From Methylobacterium mesophilicum (GTDB lineage: Bacteria > Pseudomonadota > Alphaproteobacteria > Rhizobiales > Beijerinckiaceae), in contig NZ_BPQU01000008.1 of NCBI RefSeq assembly GCF_022179445.1, forward strand, positions 1-64,000: a stretch of 64,000 nt of DNA, given 5' to 3'. The position numbers and the translations under genes were made by a program. Of this stretch, positions 1 to 9,175 are shown one piece after another. Numbering within the stretch: the stretch's first letter is position 1; each line of letters begins with the position of its first letter. Below the pieces are notes generated by a model. That model was given only the letters and a program-made list of their open reading frames with translations. It was not told where the DNA came from and did not search any database.

Positions 1-354
1 AACGGTATCGGCCCCCCGGGGTGACAGGATCAGCGCTCGGTCGAGCAGGGTGACGCCGCGCGAACCGCCGCCGAGGGGCCGGTAACAGGCCTCGGTCGCG
101 CAGAGCAGCACGCGGGGGGACGACCGCAGGTCGCCGTAGAACTCGCGTACCTGGGCGCGCGCCGTCTCGATTGTCGCCTTGGCAGCGGCGCGACGGTCCG
201 GGGACATGTCACCCTCGACGTAAACGCCGTCGCCCAGATCGGTGAAACCGTAGCAGGACGGGCAACCCGCGGTGGCTGCGGCCGGGTAGGTAAAATGGAG
301 GACTGCGGTCGCGGCGGCTCCCACGATGACGAGCAGAGCGATGATTCTCTTCAT
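1..354 (-). CDS. Secreted protein of unknown function, cut by the window edge
   Basis: Only the first 118 codons are present; the frame is still open at base 1. The ATG at 354 begins MKRIIALLVIVGAAATAV, a short signal peptide or anchor. The mature part has a CPSC pair soon after the signal and a later CATEACY pair, so disulfides or metal binding are possible. The last visible residues (LILSPRGADTV) resemble the stretch that precedes a zinc-protease helix in some small secreted proteins, but that helix would lie outside the window. No function can be assigned from the visible part. Confidence 0.6.
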   Translation of the reverse strand, partial: MKRIIALLVIVGAAATAVLHFTYPAAATAGCPSCYGFTDLGDGVYVEGDMSPDRRAAAKATIETARAQVREFYGDLRSSPRVLLCATEACYRPLGGGSRGVTLLDRALILSPRGADTV

Positions 355-520
355 CGGTTCCCCTCCCCCGTTGCGGGCAGCAAGGACTGCCGGAAGGCAC
401 AGAAGTCGATCCTGCCGCGGCGCCATCTCTCGCGCCAGCCTAGCGACGGTCTCAGCCAGAAGGGGCTCACGGTGAAGTGATCCGGCCTGTCGCCATCGCC
501 CGACCTGCCGGCCAGCTCAT

Positions 521-919
521 TCAACGTTGACCGGCAACGCCTCTGACGGCGAGTTGCCAGTAGACCGCCCCGCCCACCGCCCCGGCGGCCGCGGCTTGCA
601 CCAGGTGATCGACCGTGACGGGCAACAGGCGCCCCAGGACGAGACCGATGGCGGCACCGCAGGCCATGTGGATGGCCGGGTGGCGCAGGCCCAACCGGAC
701 CGAGACGGCCAGGCACAAGAGGAAGCCCGGCATCGCGAAGACCGTCACGAACAACGTGGCCATGACGAAAGTGATTGCGACCGAGCCCCAGTCGGATGGG
801 AACACTGGCTCGGCGACGGTTGGGGGTGAAGGCTCGACCAGCGCGGCGGACGCTCCCGCCAGCATCAAGACCGTTATCGCCGCCGCCACGGCGGCGAGGT
901 AGCCGCCGAGCACCCGCAC
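521..919 (-). CDS. Small integral membrane protein, unknown function
   Basis: This is a 132-residue hydrophobic protein with a GTG start at 919. Four membrane segments can be seen: one at the N terminus (VLGGYLAAVAAAITVLML), one around residues 48-70, one around 80-100 and a short C-terminal one. No enzyme motif is visible. It lies upstream of the left-edge secreted protein on the same strand, 166 bp away, so co-transcription is possible. No clear Shine-Dalgarno sequence precedes the GTG. Other frames of this stretch lack the hydrophobic pattern. Confidence 0.55.
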   Translation of the reverse strand: MRVLGGYLAAVAAAITVLMLAGASAALVEPSPPTVAEPVFPSDWGSVAITFVMATLFVTVFAMPGFLLCLAVSVRLGLRHPAIHMACGAAIGLVLGRLLPVTVDHLVQAAAAGAVGGAVYWQLAVRGVAGQR

Positions 920-1068
920 GACCGGGTCTCGGCGTTGGTCTGTCGTGGCTCGGTTCGGCGTCGTAGCCTCCCAAGGTGAGTTCTTGGGCGACGTTAGCGC
1001 GCCATGTTACCACAGGCAAAGTCTCGGGCACGGCCGCGATGATGGTTCTGTCCGCAAGGAGCCTCGCA

Positions 1069-1473
1069 ATGAAGCAGGCATGCCTCGCTGTCCTGATGCT
1101 CTGGTCGACGGCGGCGGCGGCGGAGGTGCCGACGCTCTGCGCGGACGCGCCGAACCAGATCGAGGGGACGCTATGCGCCAAGCGCAAGTTGGACGATGCC
1201 GAGGTCGGCCTCGCGAAGGTACAGGATGCCCTGCAGGCCAAGCTCGACCCGAACGGGCGGCGCAACCTCGACATTGCGCAGAAGGCATGGCGGCGCTTCC
1301 GCGACCTCGAATGCCAGCTTGAGACCGGCTACGACGCTGAGCACCCCGATAGGAACGGCTCGATCATGCCCATGCTCATCGAGGAATGCGAGACCGCCAT
1401 GACCGAGCGCCGGACCCGCGACCTGACGGACCAGTTGGCTTGCCCGGGCGGGGACATGTCATGCGAGCGGTAA
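1069..1473 (+). CDS. LprI-like (DUF1311) secreted protein
   Basis: The 134-residue protein has a signal peptide (MKQACLAVLMLWSTAAAAE). It is followed by a helical Cys-containing domain with the DUF1311/LprI pattern: an early 'TLCAKRKLDDAE', a central 'QKAWRRFRDLEC' and a C-terminal 'ECETAMTERRTRDL'. Proteins of this family are periplasmic; one member, mycobacterial LprI, inhibits lysozyme, but most have no known role. I chose the ATG at 1069 because an AAGGAG lies 7 bases upstream and the signal peptide starts there; the longer open frame from 976 has no such support. The gene overlaps the next one by 13 bp. Confidence 0.75.
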   Translation: MKQACLAVLMLWSTAAAAEVPTLCADAPNQIEGTLCAKRKLDDAEVGLAKVQDALQAKLDPNGRRNLDIAQKAWRRFRDLECQLETGYDAEHPDRNGSIMPMLIEECETAMTERRTRDLTDQLACPGGDMSCER

Positions 1474-2117
1474 GCGTCCTGCGGCACTCGGCGACCTACC
1501 TCGGGGCATCCGCGGCATTCGCTATCGTGGCGCCGGCTGCCTACGCGGCAAGCTTTGACTGCGCCAAGGCGTCGACTGGAATGGAGCGCCTCGTCTGCGA
1601 GGATGCCGCCCTCGGTGCCCGGGACGAGATCATGGCGAGGCTTTACGCGGCCGCCCTGAAGGCCGGCAAGCGCGATGGGGTCGAGGCGCGGCAGCGAAAG
1701 TGGCTGAGGACCGCTCAGATCTGCAACGCCTCAGTCTGCCTGGCCGAGGCCTACGACAGGCGGAACGCCGAACTACAACGGTCCGAGGGAGGGACCATCG
1801 TCGGCACGGACTTCTTCAGCGAGGAGCCCAAGGGCAACCACGCGACCCTCAGCGTCGTGGGGCCGGTCCACGGCTTCGCCAGCGTGTCCCTTTCTTCGAC
1901 GTACATCGGGGCCGGCGGCGAGGAGGCGGGCGATGTGTTCGCCATCGGGACTGACGCCTTGTTGGACCTCCGGGAAGGGCGCGCCACCTTCTCCGATGGC
2001 CCCTGCAGGCTGGCCTTTGCGCCGCTGAATGCGGACCGTTGGGAGGTCACCCAGTCCGGCACCTGCGAACTGCCCGGCGGCACGGTATTCGCCGGCGTCT
2101 ACCGTCGCCTGCCTTGA
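1461..2117 (+). CDS. Secreted protein with an N-terminal LprI-like (DUF1311) domain
   Basis: The 218-residue protein starts at an ATG inside the end of the preceding LprI-like gene, a 13-bp overlap that implies translational coupling. It has a signal peptide ending near AAYAA, then a DUF1311-like segment (CAKASTGMERLVCEDAALG, QRKWLRTAQIC) with paired cysteines. A C-terminal beta-rich part of about 110 residues carries one more Cys pair (GPCRLAF, SGTCEL). The pair of overlapping genes looks like a duplication in which the second copy gained a C-terminal domain. The role is unknown; an envelope location is likely. Confidence 0.7.
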   Translation: MRAVSVLRHSATYLGASAAFAIVAPAAYAASFDCAKASTGMERLVCEDAALGARDEIMARLYAAALKAGKRDGVEARQRKWLRTAQICNASVCLAEAYDRRNAELQRSEGGTIVGTDFFSEEPKGNHATLSVVGPVHGFASVSLSSTYIGAGGEEAGDVFAIGTDALLDLREGRATFSDGPCRLAFAPLNADRWEVTQSGTCELPGGTVFAGVYRRLP

Positions 2118-2570
2118 CAGGACCGCGACCGGCCGCCGGTCGCCATTGCGCTCGCGACACCTGACAATCATCGGCGGACAGGCGGTCGATGATGGAAGAC
2201 GCACCAGCGTGGACGCTCATCAAGGCAGGGCGGGTTCGCTAAGCGTCCGTCCGCCTGCGCCCGGCACGTCCGCTTATGAAAAGAGCCCTGAACTCGTTCT
2301 ACGTCTGGCTCGGGTCGATGACGGCCAGTCCGCACTGCATTGGATCGGGCGGCGACGCTGGCGTCACGTGTCTCGCTGGCGTCGGCGACCGGGTAGTACG
2401 GAGTTACGCGTTAGCGATGGGTCGAAGCCGAACTGCAGCCAAGTGATCAATTAAGGCGTTTCGTTTCGGCGATGTCACCCGGAGGACTGGCTTGGGGATG
2501 ACTCAGTCGGATTGGCGGAACTACAATCTCGCGTCCGACCACGGCCCCAATCCAGCTGAGGAGATACAGG
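2118..2570. other. Intergenic region before soxC
   Basis: I see no convincing gene, RNA or repeat here. The stretch probably holds the soxCD promoter. A GAGGAGA ribosome site lies near 2557-2564. Confidence 0.5.
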
Positions 2571-3863
2571 GTGAGCGGAACAGACTCCGATGCCGAAACG
2601 GTCCGAGACATCGAGGCGGTTGCGCCGACGTCGCGCCGGCGGTTCCTTGCACGAGGATCCGCTCTCATCTACGGCGGCGTCGTTGCCGAATTTGCAGCTA
2701 GCCCGGCCTCCGCGAACGGGCCGCCAAGCGTGCCGCCTTGGATGAAGGTACCGGGCGCAGATACAGGGGCGCATCCTTACGGAACGCCGTCGCCGTTCGA
2801 GGCGCACGTCGTCAAGAACATCCCGAAGACCCTGCAGCAGTCAATATCGGCCTCGGTACGCACGCCGCTGCAGGAACTCGACGGGATCATCACGCCCAAC
2901 GGCCTGTTCTATGAGCGCAACCATGGCGGCGTCCCCGAGATCGACCCGACCCAGCATCGACTGATGATCCACGGCCTGGTCGAGCGGCCCCTGATACTCT
3001 CGATGGACGACATCCGCCGCTTCCCGAGCCTGTCGCAGATCCATTTCATCGAGTGCTCGGGAAACCCCGACTTTAAGGCGGTGCATGCGGGCCGAACGGC
3101 ATCGGACCTCGTCGGGCTGTTGAGCTGTGCCGAATGGACGGGCGTTCAGCTCAGGACGGTGCTCGAGGAGGCCGGGCTCAAGCCCGGTGCCAAGTGGGTG
3201 ATCGCCGAGGGTGCCGATGCGGCCGCGCTGACCCGCAGCATTCCGATCGAGAAATGCCTCGACGACGCGCTGCTCGTCTACAGCCAGAACGGCGAGCGCC
3301 TCCGCCCGCAGCAGGGCTACCCGTTGCGCGTGCTGCTGCCAGGCTTCGAGGGCAACATGAACGTGAAGTGGCTGCGCCGCCTCAACGTCACGGACGAGCC
3401 GGCCTATTCCCGCGAGGAGACCGCGAAGTACACCGACTTGATGCCGGACGGGACCGCGCGGCAGTTCACCTTTATGATGGAGGCGAAATCGGTGATCACG
3501 CGGCCGTCGGGCACGCAGCGGATCGAGCCCGGCTTCAACGAGATCACGGGGATCGCCTGGAGCGGGCGCGGGAAGATCGCCCGGGTCGAGGTCTCGGTCG
3601 ACGACGGCAGGACCTGGCAGGAGGCGCAGCTTCAGACGCCCGTCCTTGGCAAGGCGCTGACCCGGTTCCGCCTCGCCTGGACTTGGACCGGTGTGCCGAC
3701 CGTCATCCAGAGCCGTGCCATCGACGAGACCGGGTACGTGCAGCCGCTTTTTGCCGAACTGGCCGAGGCCCGTGGACTAAACTCGTTCTACCACAACAAC
3801 GCTGTCATCCCGTGGCGCATCGCAGGAAGCGGAGAGGTGTCGAATGGCTATGCCAAGGCTTAG
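2571..3863 (+). CDS. soxC: SoxC-like molybdopterin sulfite dehydrogenase, catalytic subunit
   Basis: The 430-residue protein belongs to the sulfite oxidase molybdopterin family. A twin-arginine signal (SRRRFLARG, residues 21-29) points to folded export to the periplasm. The Mo-ligating cysteine is Cys162 in IHFIECSGNP, followed by the Mo-cofactor domain and a C-terminal dimerisation domain (VEVSVDDGRTWQEA). The GTG start follows a GAGGAGA site by about 7 bases. It overlaps the cytochrome gene soxD by 20 bp. In sox clusters SoxCD acts as sulfane dehydrogenase, but soxXYZAB is not visible here, so this pair more likely oxidises free sulfite released by sulfonate breakdown. Confidence 0.85.
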   Translation: MSGTDSDAETVRDIEAVAPTSRRRFLARGSALIYGGVVAEFAASPASANGPPSVPPWMKVPGADTGAHPYGTPSPFEAHVVKNIPKTLQQSISASVRTPLQELDGIITPNGLFYERNHGGVPEIDPTQHRLMIHGLVERPLILSMDDIRRFPSLSQIHFIECSGNPDFKAVHAGRTASDLVGLLSCAEWTGVQLRTVLEEAGLKPGAKWVIAEGADAAALTRSIPIEKCLDDALLVYSQNGERLRPQQGYPLRVLLPGFEGNMNVKWLRRLNVTDEPAYSREETAKYTDLMPDGTARQFTFMMEAKSVITRPSGTQRIEPGFNEITGIAWSGRGKIARVEVSVDDGRTWQEAQLQTPVLGKALTRFRLAWTWTGVPTVIQSRAIDETGYVQPLFAELAEARGLNSFYHNNAVIPWRIAGSGEVSNGYAKA

Positions 3864-4395
3864 CGGCGCTGCCGCCGTCCTGATGCTCGTCGGCGCCGCG
3901 AACGCCCTGGCCGCCCCAGCCTCGGCCGAAGGTCGCTACGGCCTCGGACGCGCCGCCACCGAGGCGGAGATTGCCGGCTGGAACATCGACATCGATCGTG
4001 ACGGCAGGAAGCTCCCAGCGGGAAGCGGCAGCGTCGCGCGCGGCCGTGCGGTTTTCGCCGAACACTGCGCGTCCTGTCATGGCGAGAAGGGGGAGGGCGG
4101 CATCGGCGACAGGCTCGTCGGGGGACAGAGCACGCTGGCCTCTGCCAAGCCGGTGAAGACGGTCGGGAGCTTCTGGCCCTATGCGCCCACGCTGTTCGAC
4201 TATGTCCGCCGTGCGATGCCGATGAACGCACCGCAATCGCTCGACGACGACAAGGTCTACGCTGTGGTCGGCTACCTGCTGAACTTGAACGGCCTCTTGT
4301 CGGACGATGCCGTTCTGGACGCCCGGACGCTTCCGGCCGTGCGGATGCCCAATCGCGACGGCTTCGTTCCCGATCCGCGGCCCGACGTGCCCTGA
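3844..4395 (+). CDS. soxD: SoxD-like c-type cytochrome, partner of SoxC
   Basis: The 183-residue protein has a signal peptide and one haem c site, Cys75-Ala-Ser-Cys-His79. A Met-containing segment (RRAMPMNAPQSL) probably gives the distal ligand. SoxD proteins often have two haem domains; only one is present here, as in short SoxD or SorB-type partners. It overlaps soxC and must be made with it, accepting electrons from the molybdenum centre and passing them to the respiratory chain. The gene converges on yeiH, which ends 35 bp away. Confidence 0.8.
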   Translation: MAMPRLSGAAAVLMLVGAANALAAPASAEGRYGLGRAATEAEIAGWNIDIDRDGRKLPAGSGSVARGRAVFAEHCASCHGEKGEGGIGDRLVGGQSTLASAKPVKTVGSFWPYAPTLFDYVRRAMPMNAPQSLDDDKVYAVVGYLLNLNGLLSDDAVLDARTLPAVRMPNRDGFVPDPRPDVP

Positions 4396-4430
4396 GGCGA
4401 GGCGGCGCGCGTATTCCCGAACGATGAGGG

Positions 4431-5516
4431 TCAGACGATCTTCAGGGCCCAGATCAGGGACAGGCTGACGACGAGTAGGACGACGAGCGATCCGGTGACC
4501 GCCAAGGTGACTCGGCCGCCGACCCGCGCCAGCACCCGCACGTCGACGCCGAGACCGAGTGCCGCCATCGACACCACGGTGAGGAGGCCGGCCATCCGGG
4601 TCACCGGCTGGGATGCCGCCTCCGGGACTAGCCCGGCCGAGCGCAGGCCGGCCAGGGCCAGGAAGCCGAGGATGAACCAGGGCACGATCTTGAAGAAGCC
4701 GAGGCGTCCGGGCCGGACCTTAGCCGAGGCGCCCTCCGTCGGCAGGTGCGGCGCGATGAATGAGAACGCCACCACGACGGGCCCCAGCATGAGCACGCGG
4801 ACGAGCTTGACCAGGGTGCCGACCTGGGTCGCAAGGATGCCGACTGGGACCGTCGCGGCGAGCACCTGCGGCACCGCGTAGACGGTGAGGCCCGCGAGCG
4901 TCCCGTACTGGTGCTCGGACAGACCGACCAGAGGGATGAACAGAGGCAGGCCGAGCACCATCAGCACGCCCAGCACCGCCGTGAAGGCGATGGCGGCGAC
5001 CACGTCTTTGCTGTCGGCCCCGATCACCGGCGCCACCGCGGCGATGGCCGAGTTGCCGCAGATGGCGTTGCCGCAGGCCACTAGAATGGCCATGCGGGGC
5101 GGCAGGCCGAGCGCCCGGCAGATGGCGTAACTAGCCACGATCGCCAGCACCACCGTGGCGACGATGCCGACAAGGAGGCTGGTGCCGGACGCAACGATGG
5201 CCCCGAGGCTGATCGAGGCGCCGAGCAGGGTGACGGCGAGTTCGAGCACCTGCTTAGCCGAGAACGCGATCCCGGCCCGGAAGCGGTCGCCTGGGCTCCA
5301 CAGGGTGCGGAGCGCGATCCCCAGCAGGATCGCGATGACCAGCGCCTCGACGTACGGGTGGCCCGTAGCGCGCTCCTCAAGGGCCTGCACGGCCAGCGCC
5401 GCCACCGTGACGGCGAGGCAGACCAGGATGCCGGGCACGAGCGACACGATCCAGCTGCTGGCTGCTTCCGGCCTGCTCGCTCCGGCGGCGGCCGTCGTGA
5501 TGTTTTTGGCGCTCAT
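4431..5516 (-). CDS. yeiH: YeiH/UPF0324 family putative sulfate/sulfite exporter
   Basis: The 361-residue protein has about ten membrane segments. The family pattern is clear: 'LLGASISLGAIVASG', 'AICGNSAIAAVAPVI' and 'YAVPQVLAATVPVG'. Proteins of this family are often found with sulfonate genes and are thought to export sulfate or sulfite, though the transported ion is rarely proven. It is the last gene of the minus-strand sulfolactate cluster, 155 bp after sorB, so it may share the operon transcript or have its own promoter. Export of the sulfur product fits the context. Confidence 0.8.
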   Translation of the reverse strand: MSAKNITTAAAGASRPEAASSWIVSLVPGILVCLAVTVAALAVQALEERATGHPYVEALVIAILLGIALRTLWSPGDRFRAGIAFSAKQVLELAVTLLGASISLGAIVASGTSLLVGIVATVVLAIVASYAICRALGLPPRMAILVACGNAICGNSAIAAVAPVIGADSKDVVAAIAFTAVLGVLMVLGLPLFIPLVGLSEHQYGTLAGLTVYAVPQVLAATVPVGILATQVGTLVKLVRVLMLGPVVVAFSFIAPHLPTEGASAKVRPGRLGFFKIVPWFILGFLALAGLRSAGLVPEAASQPVTRMAGLLTVVSMAALGLGVDVRVLARVGGRVTLAVTGSLVVLLVVSLSLIWALKIV

Positions 5517-5671
5517 GCGAAGCTTTCGAAGCTCATGGTGCCTTTTCGTGATGGAGTCGGAAGAAACACCTGCTCCGGCCGCCGGCGGCGAGAGCGATGT
5601 CCGCCCCCATCACTGACATCATCTAAGATCCTTGCGCTTTTCGAATCGGGGTCCATCGTCAGTCCCAACGC

Positions 5672-6022
5672 CTAGTATGCCTCCGCGAGGTAATCGGCGA
5701 TGACTTGGCTGTCCGCATCGCTGATCGGCGCATGATAGACTTTACGCATCTTCGTCACCTCGCTGGTCCAGAAGGCCGATCCTTTTCCGGGCGGCTGCAT
5801 CGCGATGTAGTCGACCGAGTGGCAGCTCTGGCAGTTAGCCTCGGCCGCCGCGCGGCCCGCGTCGTGGCTGGGCGTGGGCCGAAGCTGCGCGGTCGGCTCC
5901 GGCAGATCGTAGCTCCGGGGCGCGGCGGCTGCGGGCAGACCAGCCAGAAAGCCGGCTCCCGCAAGCGCGGCCGCGAGGGGAAGGAACGACTTCCCTGCCG
6001 TTCTCCTTATGACCCTCGTCAT
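5672..6022 (-). CDS. sorB: SorB-like c-type cytochrome subunit of sulfite dehydrogenase
   Basis: The 116-residue protein has a signal peptide ending near AAAAP and one haem site (Cys64-Gln-Ser-Cys-His68). It ends with a short helical cytochrome fold (ISDADSQVIADYLAEAY). The ATG at 6022 is chosen because GAGGAGG, which overlaps the stop of sorA, lies 6 bases upstream. It follows sorA directly and would take the electrons from sulfite oxidation. Size and haem count match SorB rather than SoxD. Confidence 0.8.
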   Translation of the reverse strand: MTRVIRRTAGKSFLPLAAALAGAGFLAGLPAAAAPRSYDLPEPTAQLRPTPSHDAGRAAAEANCQSCHSVDYIAMQPPGKGSAFWTSEVTKMRKVYHAPISDADSQVIADYLAEAY

Positions 6023-6033
6023 CGTGATCCTCC

Positions 6034-7248
6034 TCATGCCGCCCGCACCCGGACGGACTCGATGACGTTGCGCATGTAGCCCGGCGGGTTCCATCGGGGC
6101 TCCATCGGCTGGGTAGCGCCGTCGTTGCCCGTGGCCTTGACCCGGATCGCGTGCCCCCCCGTGGCCAGATCGACTTCCGCGTTCCAGCGCCGGAAGGCGT
6201 AGCCGCCTAGGTCTTGCTCAAGCTTGGCCGGACTCCAGGTCCGGCCGTCGTCGGCGGAGACCTCCACCGTCTTGATGCCGGAGCCGCCGTCGAAGGCGAT
6301 GCCGCGCAGGGCCACCTTGCCCGCCTTGACGTCCGCCCCGTCCGTTAGGTTCGTCACGAAGGAGCGGACGTTGAGGCGGCCGATCGGCACGGTCTTGTCC
6401 GCCGCCTTGCCAGGCTCGGTGCAGGCGCAGGCGTTGTCCGGGATGCGGTAGGCCGTCTTCATCCAAAACCCTTCGTAGGGCTTGTCGAGGACGGTGACGG
6501 CGTTGAGGTGCTTCACCCAATAGGTACCGTAATAGCCTGGCACCACGAGGCGCAGCGGAAAGCCGTTGAGCCAGGGCAGTTCCTCCCCATTCATGCTCCA
6601 GGCCAGCATCACCGCCCCGTCGCGGGCGTGGTCGAGGGTAAGCGCCTTCGCAAAGTCCGGCGTTTCCGGAAGGACCGGCCCGTCTAGCCCTTCGAAGGAG
6701 ACCTGCACGGCCCCGGCCTTCACGCCTGCCTTGTCGAGAACGGTCTTCAGGGGCACGCCGACGAAGCGGGCGCAGCCCATGGCCCCGTTCGCGAGCTGGC
6801 CGCCCGCGACCCGCGGCTCGACGAAGCCGCGCGAGTTGCCCGAACACTGGTTGACCGCGACTACCTCGGTCCCGCCCATCCCCTTGAGGTCGGCGAGCGA
6901 GAGGGAGACCGGGCGCTCGACATGGCCGCCGATTTCGACGCGGAAGGCCTGAGGGTCGATCTCGGTGGGGATGTCGGCGAGATGGTAGCGCACGAAGAAG
7001 GCGTCGTTCGGGGTGATCGCGCCTTCGTCGAACACTGAGAACGGCGTTTCGAGCTGCGGCGGCCGTGCGGTCATCTGCAGAAGCGGACGCTTACCGGGAT
7101 AGGCCACGAGCGGCCGCTCGCCGTTGCCGAACGGGAGTGTGACGGCCTGGCCGGCCCGGGCGGCGAAGGGCGCGAGAGATGCGCCGGAGGCCGCGAGCAG
7201 CCCGGCTCCGGCCTGCCTTAGGAGCGTTCTGCGATCGATATTGGTCAT
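6034..7248 (-). CDS. sorA: SorA-like periplasmic sulfite dehydrogenase, molybdopterin subunit
   Basis: The 404-residue protein has a twin-arginine signal (DRRTLLRQAGAG) and the sulfite oxidase fold. The Mo ligand is Cys135 in VNQCSGNSRGF, and a dimerisation domain (VEVSADDGRTWSPA) lies near the C terminus. It is clearly distinct from the SoxC-like protein at 2571, so the island carries two sulfite dehydrogenases. The start is not certain: another ATG at 7299 overlaps the gntR stop by 4 bases and would add 17 residues. I prefer 7248 because the Tat motif then sits in the usual place. It lies between gntR and sorB in the operon. Confidence 0.85.
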   Translation of the reverse strand: MTNIDRRTLLRQAGAGLLAASGASLAPFAARAGQAVTLPFGNGERPLVAYPGKRPLLQMTARPPQLETPFSVFDEGAITPNDAFFVRYHLADIPTEIDPQAFRVEIGGHVERPVSLSLADLKGMGGTEVVAVNQCSGNSRGFVEPRVAGGQLANGAMGCARFVGVPLKTVLDKAGVKAGAVQVSFEGLDGPVLPETPDFAKALTLDHARDGAVMLAWSMNGEELPWLNGFPLRLVVPGYYGTYWVKHLNAVTVLDKPYEGFWMKTAYRIPDNACACTEPGKAADKTVPIGRLNVRSFVTNLTDGADVKAGKVALRGIAFDGGSGIKTVEVSADDGRTWSPAKLEQDLGGYAFRRWNAEVDLATGGHAIRVKATGNDGATQPMEPRWNPPGYMRNVIESVRVRAA

Positions 7249-7295
7249 CCCGGCATGTCCCCGTCCGGCTGAAGGCGCCTGCAGCGTCCGCGCGG

Positions 7296-8024
7296 TCATC
7301 GCAGGACGGAGGCGTAGTGAATGTCTTCGGTGAGACACGTCGACAGCCGCCACTCCACAGGGCGATCCTCTAGATCGACGGCGATGCGGTCGACCTCAAG
7401 CACCGGTGTCCCCGCCGGTTTGCCCAGCAGCTCCGCCTTGTCTGGGTCGAGCGGAATCGCCTTTAGGCGCTCGTGCGCGGTGGCGATGGTGATCCCGAAC
7501 CGGGTTGCGTAGAGGCTGTAGAGCGTGTTCGGGAGCTCCATCGCCGCTAGTCCGGGAAACAGGCTCGACGGAACCGCGATCGTCTCGAACAGGCAGACGC
7601 GTCCGTCGAGGGCGCGCACCCGATCCAGCCGCACCACGCGCGTGTTGCGCAAGAGGGCAAGACGGTCGCGCTCGTCGACGGTGGCGGCGGTCTCTGCGAT
7701 CGAGACGACCCGGCTCGTCGGCGTGCCGGCCACCGCCCCGTCGGGGCGCAGCTTGAAGAAGCGGAAGACGCTCTGCACGTCGTCGTGCTCGGCCACGAAA
7801 GTACCGCGCCCCTGGCGGCGCACCAGCAAGCTGTCGGCGGTGAGAGCGTCGAGGGCCTTCCGGACCGTCCCCTGGCTGACTCCGAGTTCCGCCGCGAGCA
7901 CCCCCTCGCTCGGGAGGATCTGGCCGGGCTGCCAGACCGCGTCGGCAAGGCGGCGCAGGAGCGTGTCGTAGACTTGCCTGTAGAGCGGCCGGAAGCCCAC
8001 CGCCTGACCACCCGTACGTTCCAT
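7296..8024 (-). CDS. GntR/HutC family regulator of the sulfolactate operon
   Basis: The 242-residue regulator has an N-terminal winged helix (PLYRQVYDTLLRRLADAVW through LGVSQGTVRKALDAL and RRQGRGTFVA). A UTRA effector domain follows, with 'NTLYSLYATRFGITIATAHERLKA'. HutC-type members bind small metabolites and usually repress their own cluster. It lies inside the operon between comC and sorA, so it would be autoregulated. It is the best candidate for binding the TCTTNTATAAGACA sites at 13371, 13519 and 25653. An ATG at 8183 overlaps the comC stop and would add 53 residues of non-family sequence; I chose the Met at 8024. Confidence 0.8.
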   Translation of the reverse strand: MERTGGQAVGFRPLYRQVYDTLLRRLADAVWQPGQILPSEGVLAAELGVSQGTVRKALDALTADSLLVRRQGRGTFVAEHDDVQSVFRFFKLRPDGAVAGTPTSRVVSIAETAATVDERDRLALLRNTRVVRLDRVRALDGRVCLFETIAVPSSLFPGLAAMELPNTLYSLYATRFGITIATAHERLKAIPLDPDKAELLGKPAGTPVLEVDRIAVDLEDRPVEWRLSTCLTEDIHYASVLR

Positions 8025-8179
8025 GTCGGCGCGCCCTCGATCCCCGGGCGTGGGAGGAAGGAGGGAGAGCTTTCCCAGCACGGTGTCCCGTCCTTCGTTA
8101 AGGCCGAGCCTCGCTCCGGGCAATCGCTCGATCCGGAGGGCCGGCGGCCGGGGGCGGGACCCGTCCGGGATGATGGTCT

Positions 8180-9175
8180 TCATCGACCGAGCGCCTCGAT
8201 CTCGGCCACAAGGGCGTCCGGGACGGCGAGGCCCTCGGCTTCAGCCCGGACCCGGAGGGCGAGGCGGCGCGCACCGGGCAGGCGGGCTCCGTCCTGGGCT
8301 TCTATGGAACCGGCAAGGTCCGCGAACCGCGCCAGCGCCCCTGGCCCGAAGGCATCCGCCGCGAACGCGATGAAGAGTTGACCGGTGCCCGGAGGATCGC
8401 CCTCGGCGTCGAGGAACGAGCTCGCCTCACTGGCGAACCGCCCCCCGGTCAGGCCGGCGGCGAGGAGTTCCACCATAAGGGCGAGCGCCGTGCCCTTGGC
8501 GTCGCCGAGCGGCACCATGGTGCCTTTGAGGGCCGCAGCTGGGTCGGTGGTCGGTTGCCCAGCGGCATCGAGGGCCCAGCCCTCGGGAATCGCCTCGCCG
8601 CGCTGGCGGGCGGCCATGATCGCGCCACGCGCCACCTTCGAAAGGGACAGGTCGACGACGATGGGGGCTCGGCTCGGGAGGGGGCAGGCGAAGGCGAGGG
8701 GGTTCGTCCCGAACACCGCCCGCGACCCTCCCCAGGGGGCCATGGCGGCGGGGGTGTTGGCCAGCAGGATCGCCACGAGCCCGGCCTCAGCCAGGGCCTC
8801 GACAGGCCGGCCGGCCGCGCCGCAATGGTGCGAGCGGCGAATGCCGGCCGCCGCAACGCCCTGCTCCCGGACGATCGCCGGAAGTTGCTCCATTACCGCG
8901 TCGAGGGCCGGATAGGCGAAGCCATGGGCGGCGTCGATGGCGAGCAACCCGGGCCGGGGTCGCGTCACTGCGACTGTGGCGTCGCCCACCACTTTGCCGG
9001 CCTGGACCTGGGCCGCGTAGGAGGCCACCCGCGAGAGCCCGTGGCCCTTCAACCCGTCGGCCTCGGCGCCGACGAGGGCGCGGGCGACGCTCTGCGCGGC
9101 AGGTGCCCGCGTTCCGCAGCGGCACAAGGCTTCTGCGACGAGCGTGTGGGCGGCGGCGAGGCTTAAGGTGGTCAT
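8180..9175 (-). CDS. comC: Ldh-family oxidoreductase, probable (R)-sulfolactate dehydrogenase
   Basis: The 331-residue protein belongs to the malate/L-lactate dehydrogenase (LDH2/MDG2) family. Motifs include 'DGLKGHGLSRV' with the catalytic His region, 'RRSHHCGAAGRP' and 'FGTNPLAFACPLP'. In sulfolactate users ComC reduces sulfopyruvate to (R)-sulfolactate with NADPH. Its start overlaps the slcC stop by 4 bases (ATGA), as expected for the SlcC-ComC pair that together invert (S)- to (R)-sulfolactate. The family assignment is firm; the substrate is inferred from suyAB and slcC in the same operon. Confidence 0.85.
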   Translation of the reverse strand: MTTLSLAAAHTLVAEALCRCGTRAPAAQSVARALVGAEADGLKGHGLSRVASYAAQVQAGKVVGDATVAVTRPRPGLLAIDAAHGFAYPALDAVMEQLPAIVREQGVAAAGIRRSHHCGAAGRPVEALAEAGLVAILLANTPAAMAPWGGSRAVFGTNPLAFACPLPSRAPIVVDLSLSKVARGAIMAARQRGEAIPEGWALDAAGQPTTDPAAALKGTMVPLGDAKGTALALMVELLAAGLTGGRFASEASSFLDAEGDPPGTGQLFIAFAADAFGPGALARFADLAGSIEAQDGARLPGARRLALRVRAEAEGLAVPDALVAEIEALGR

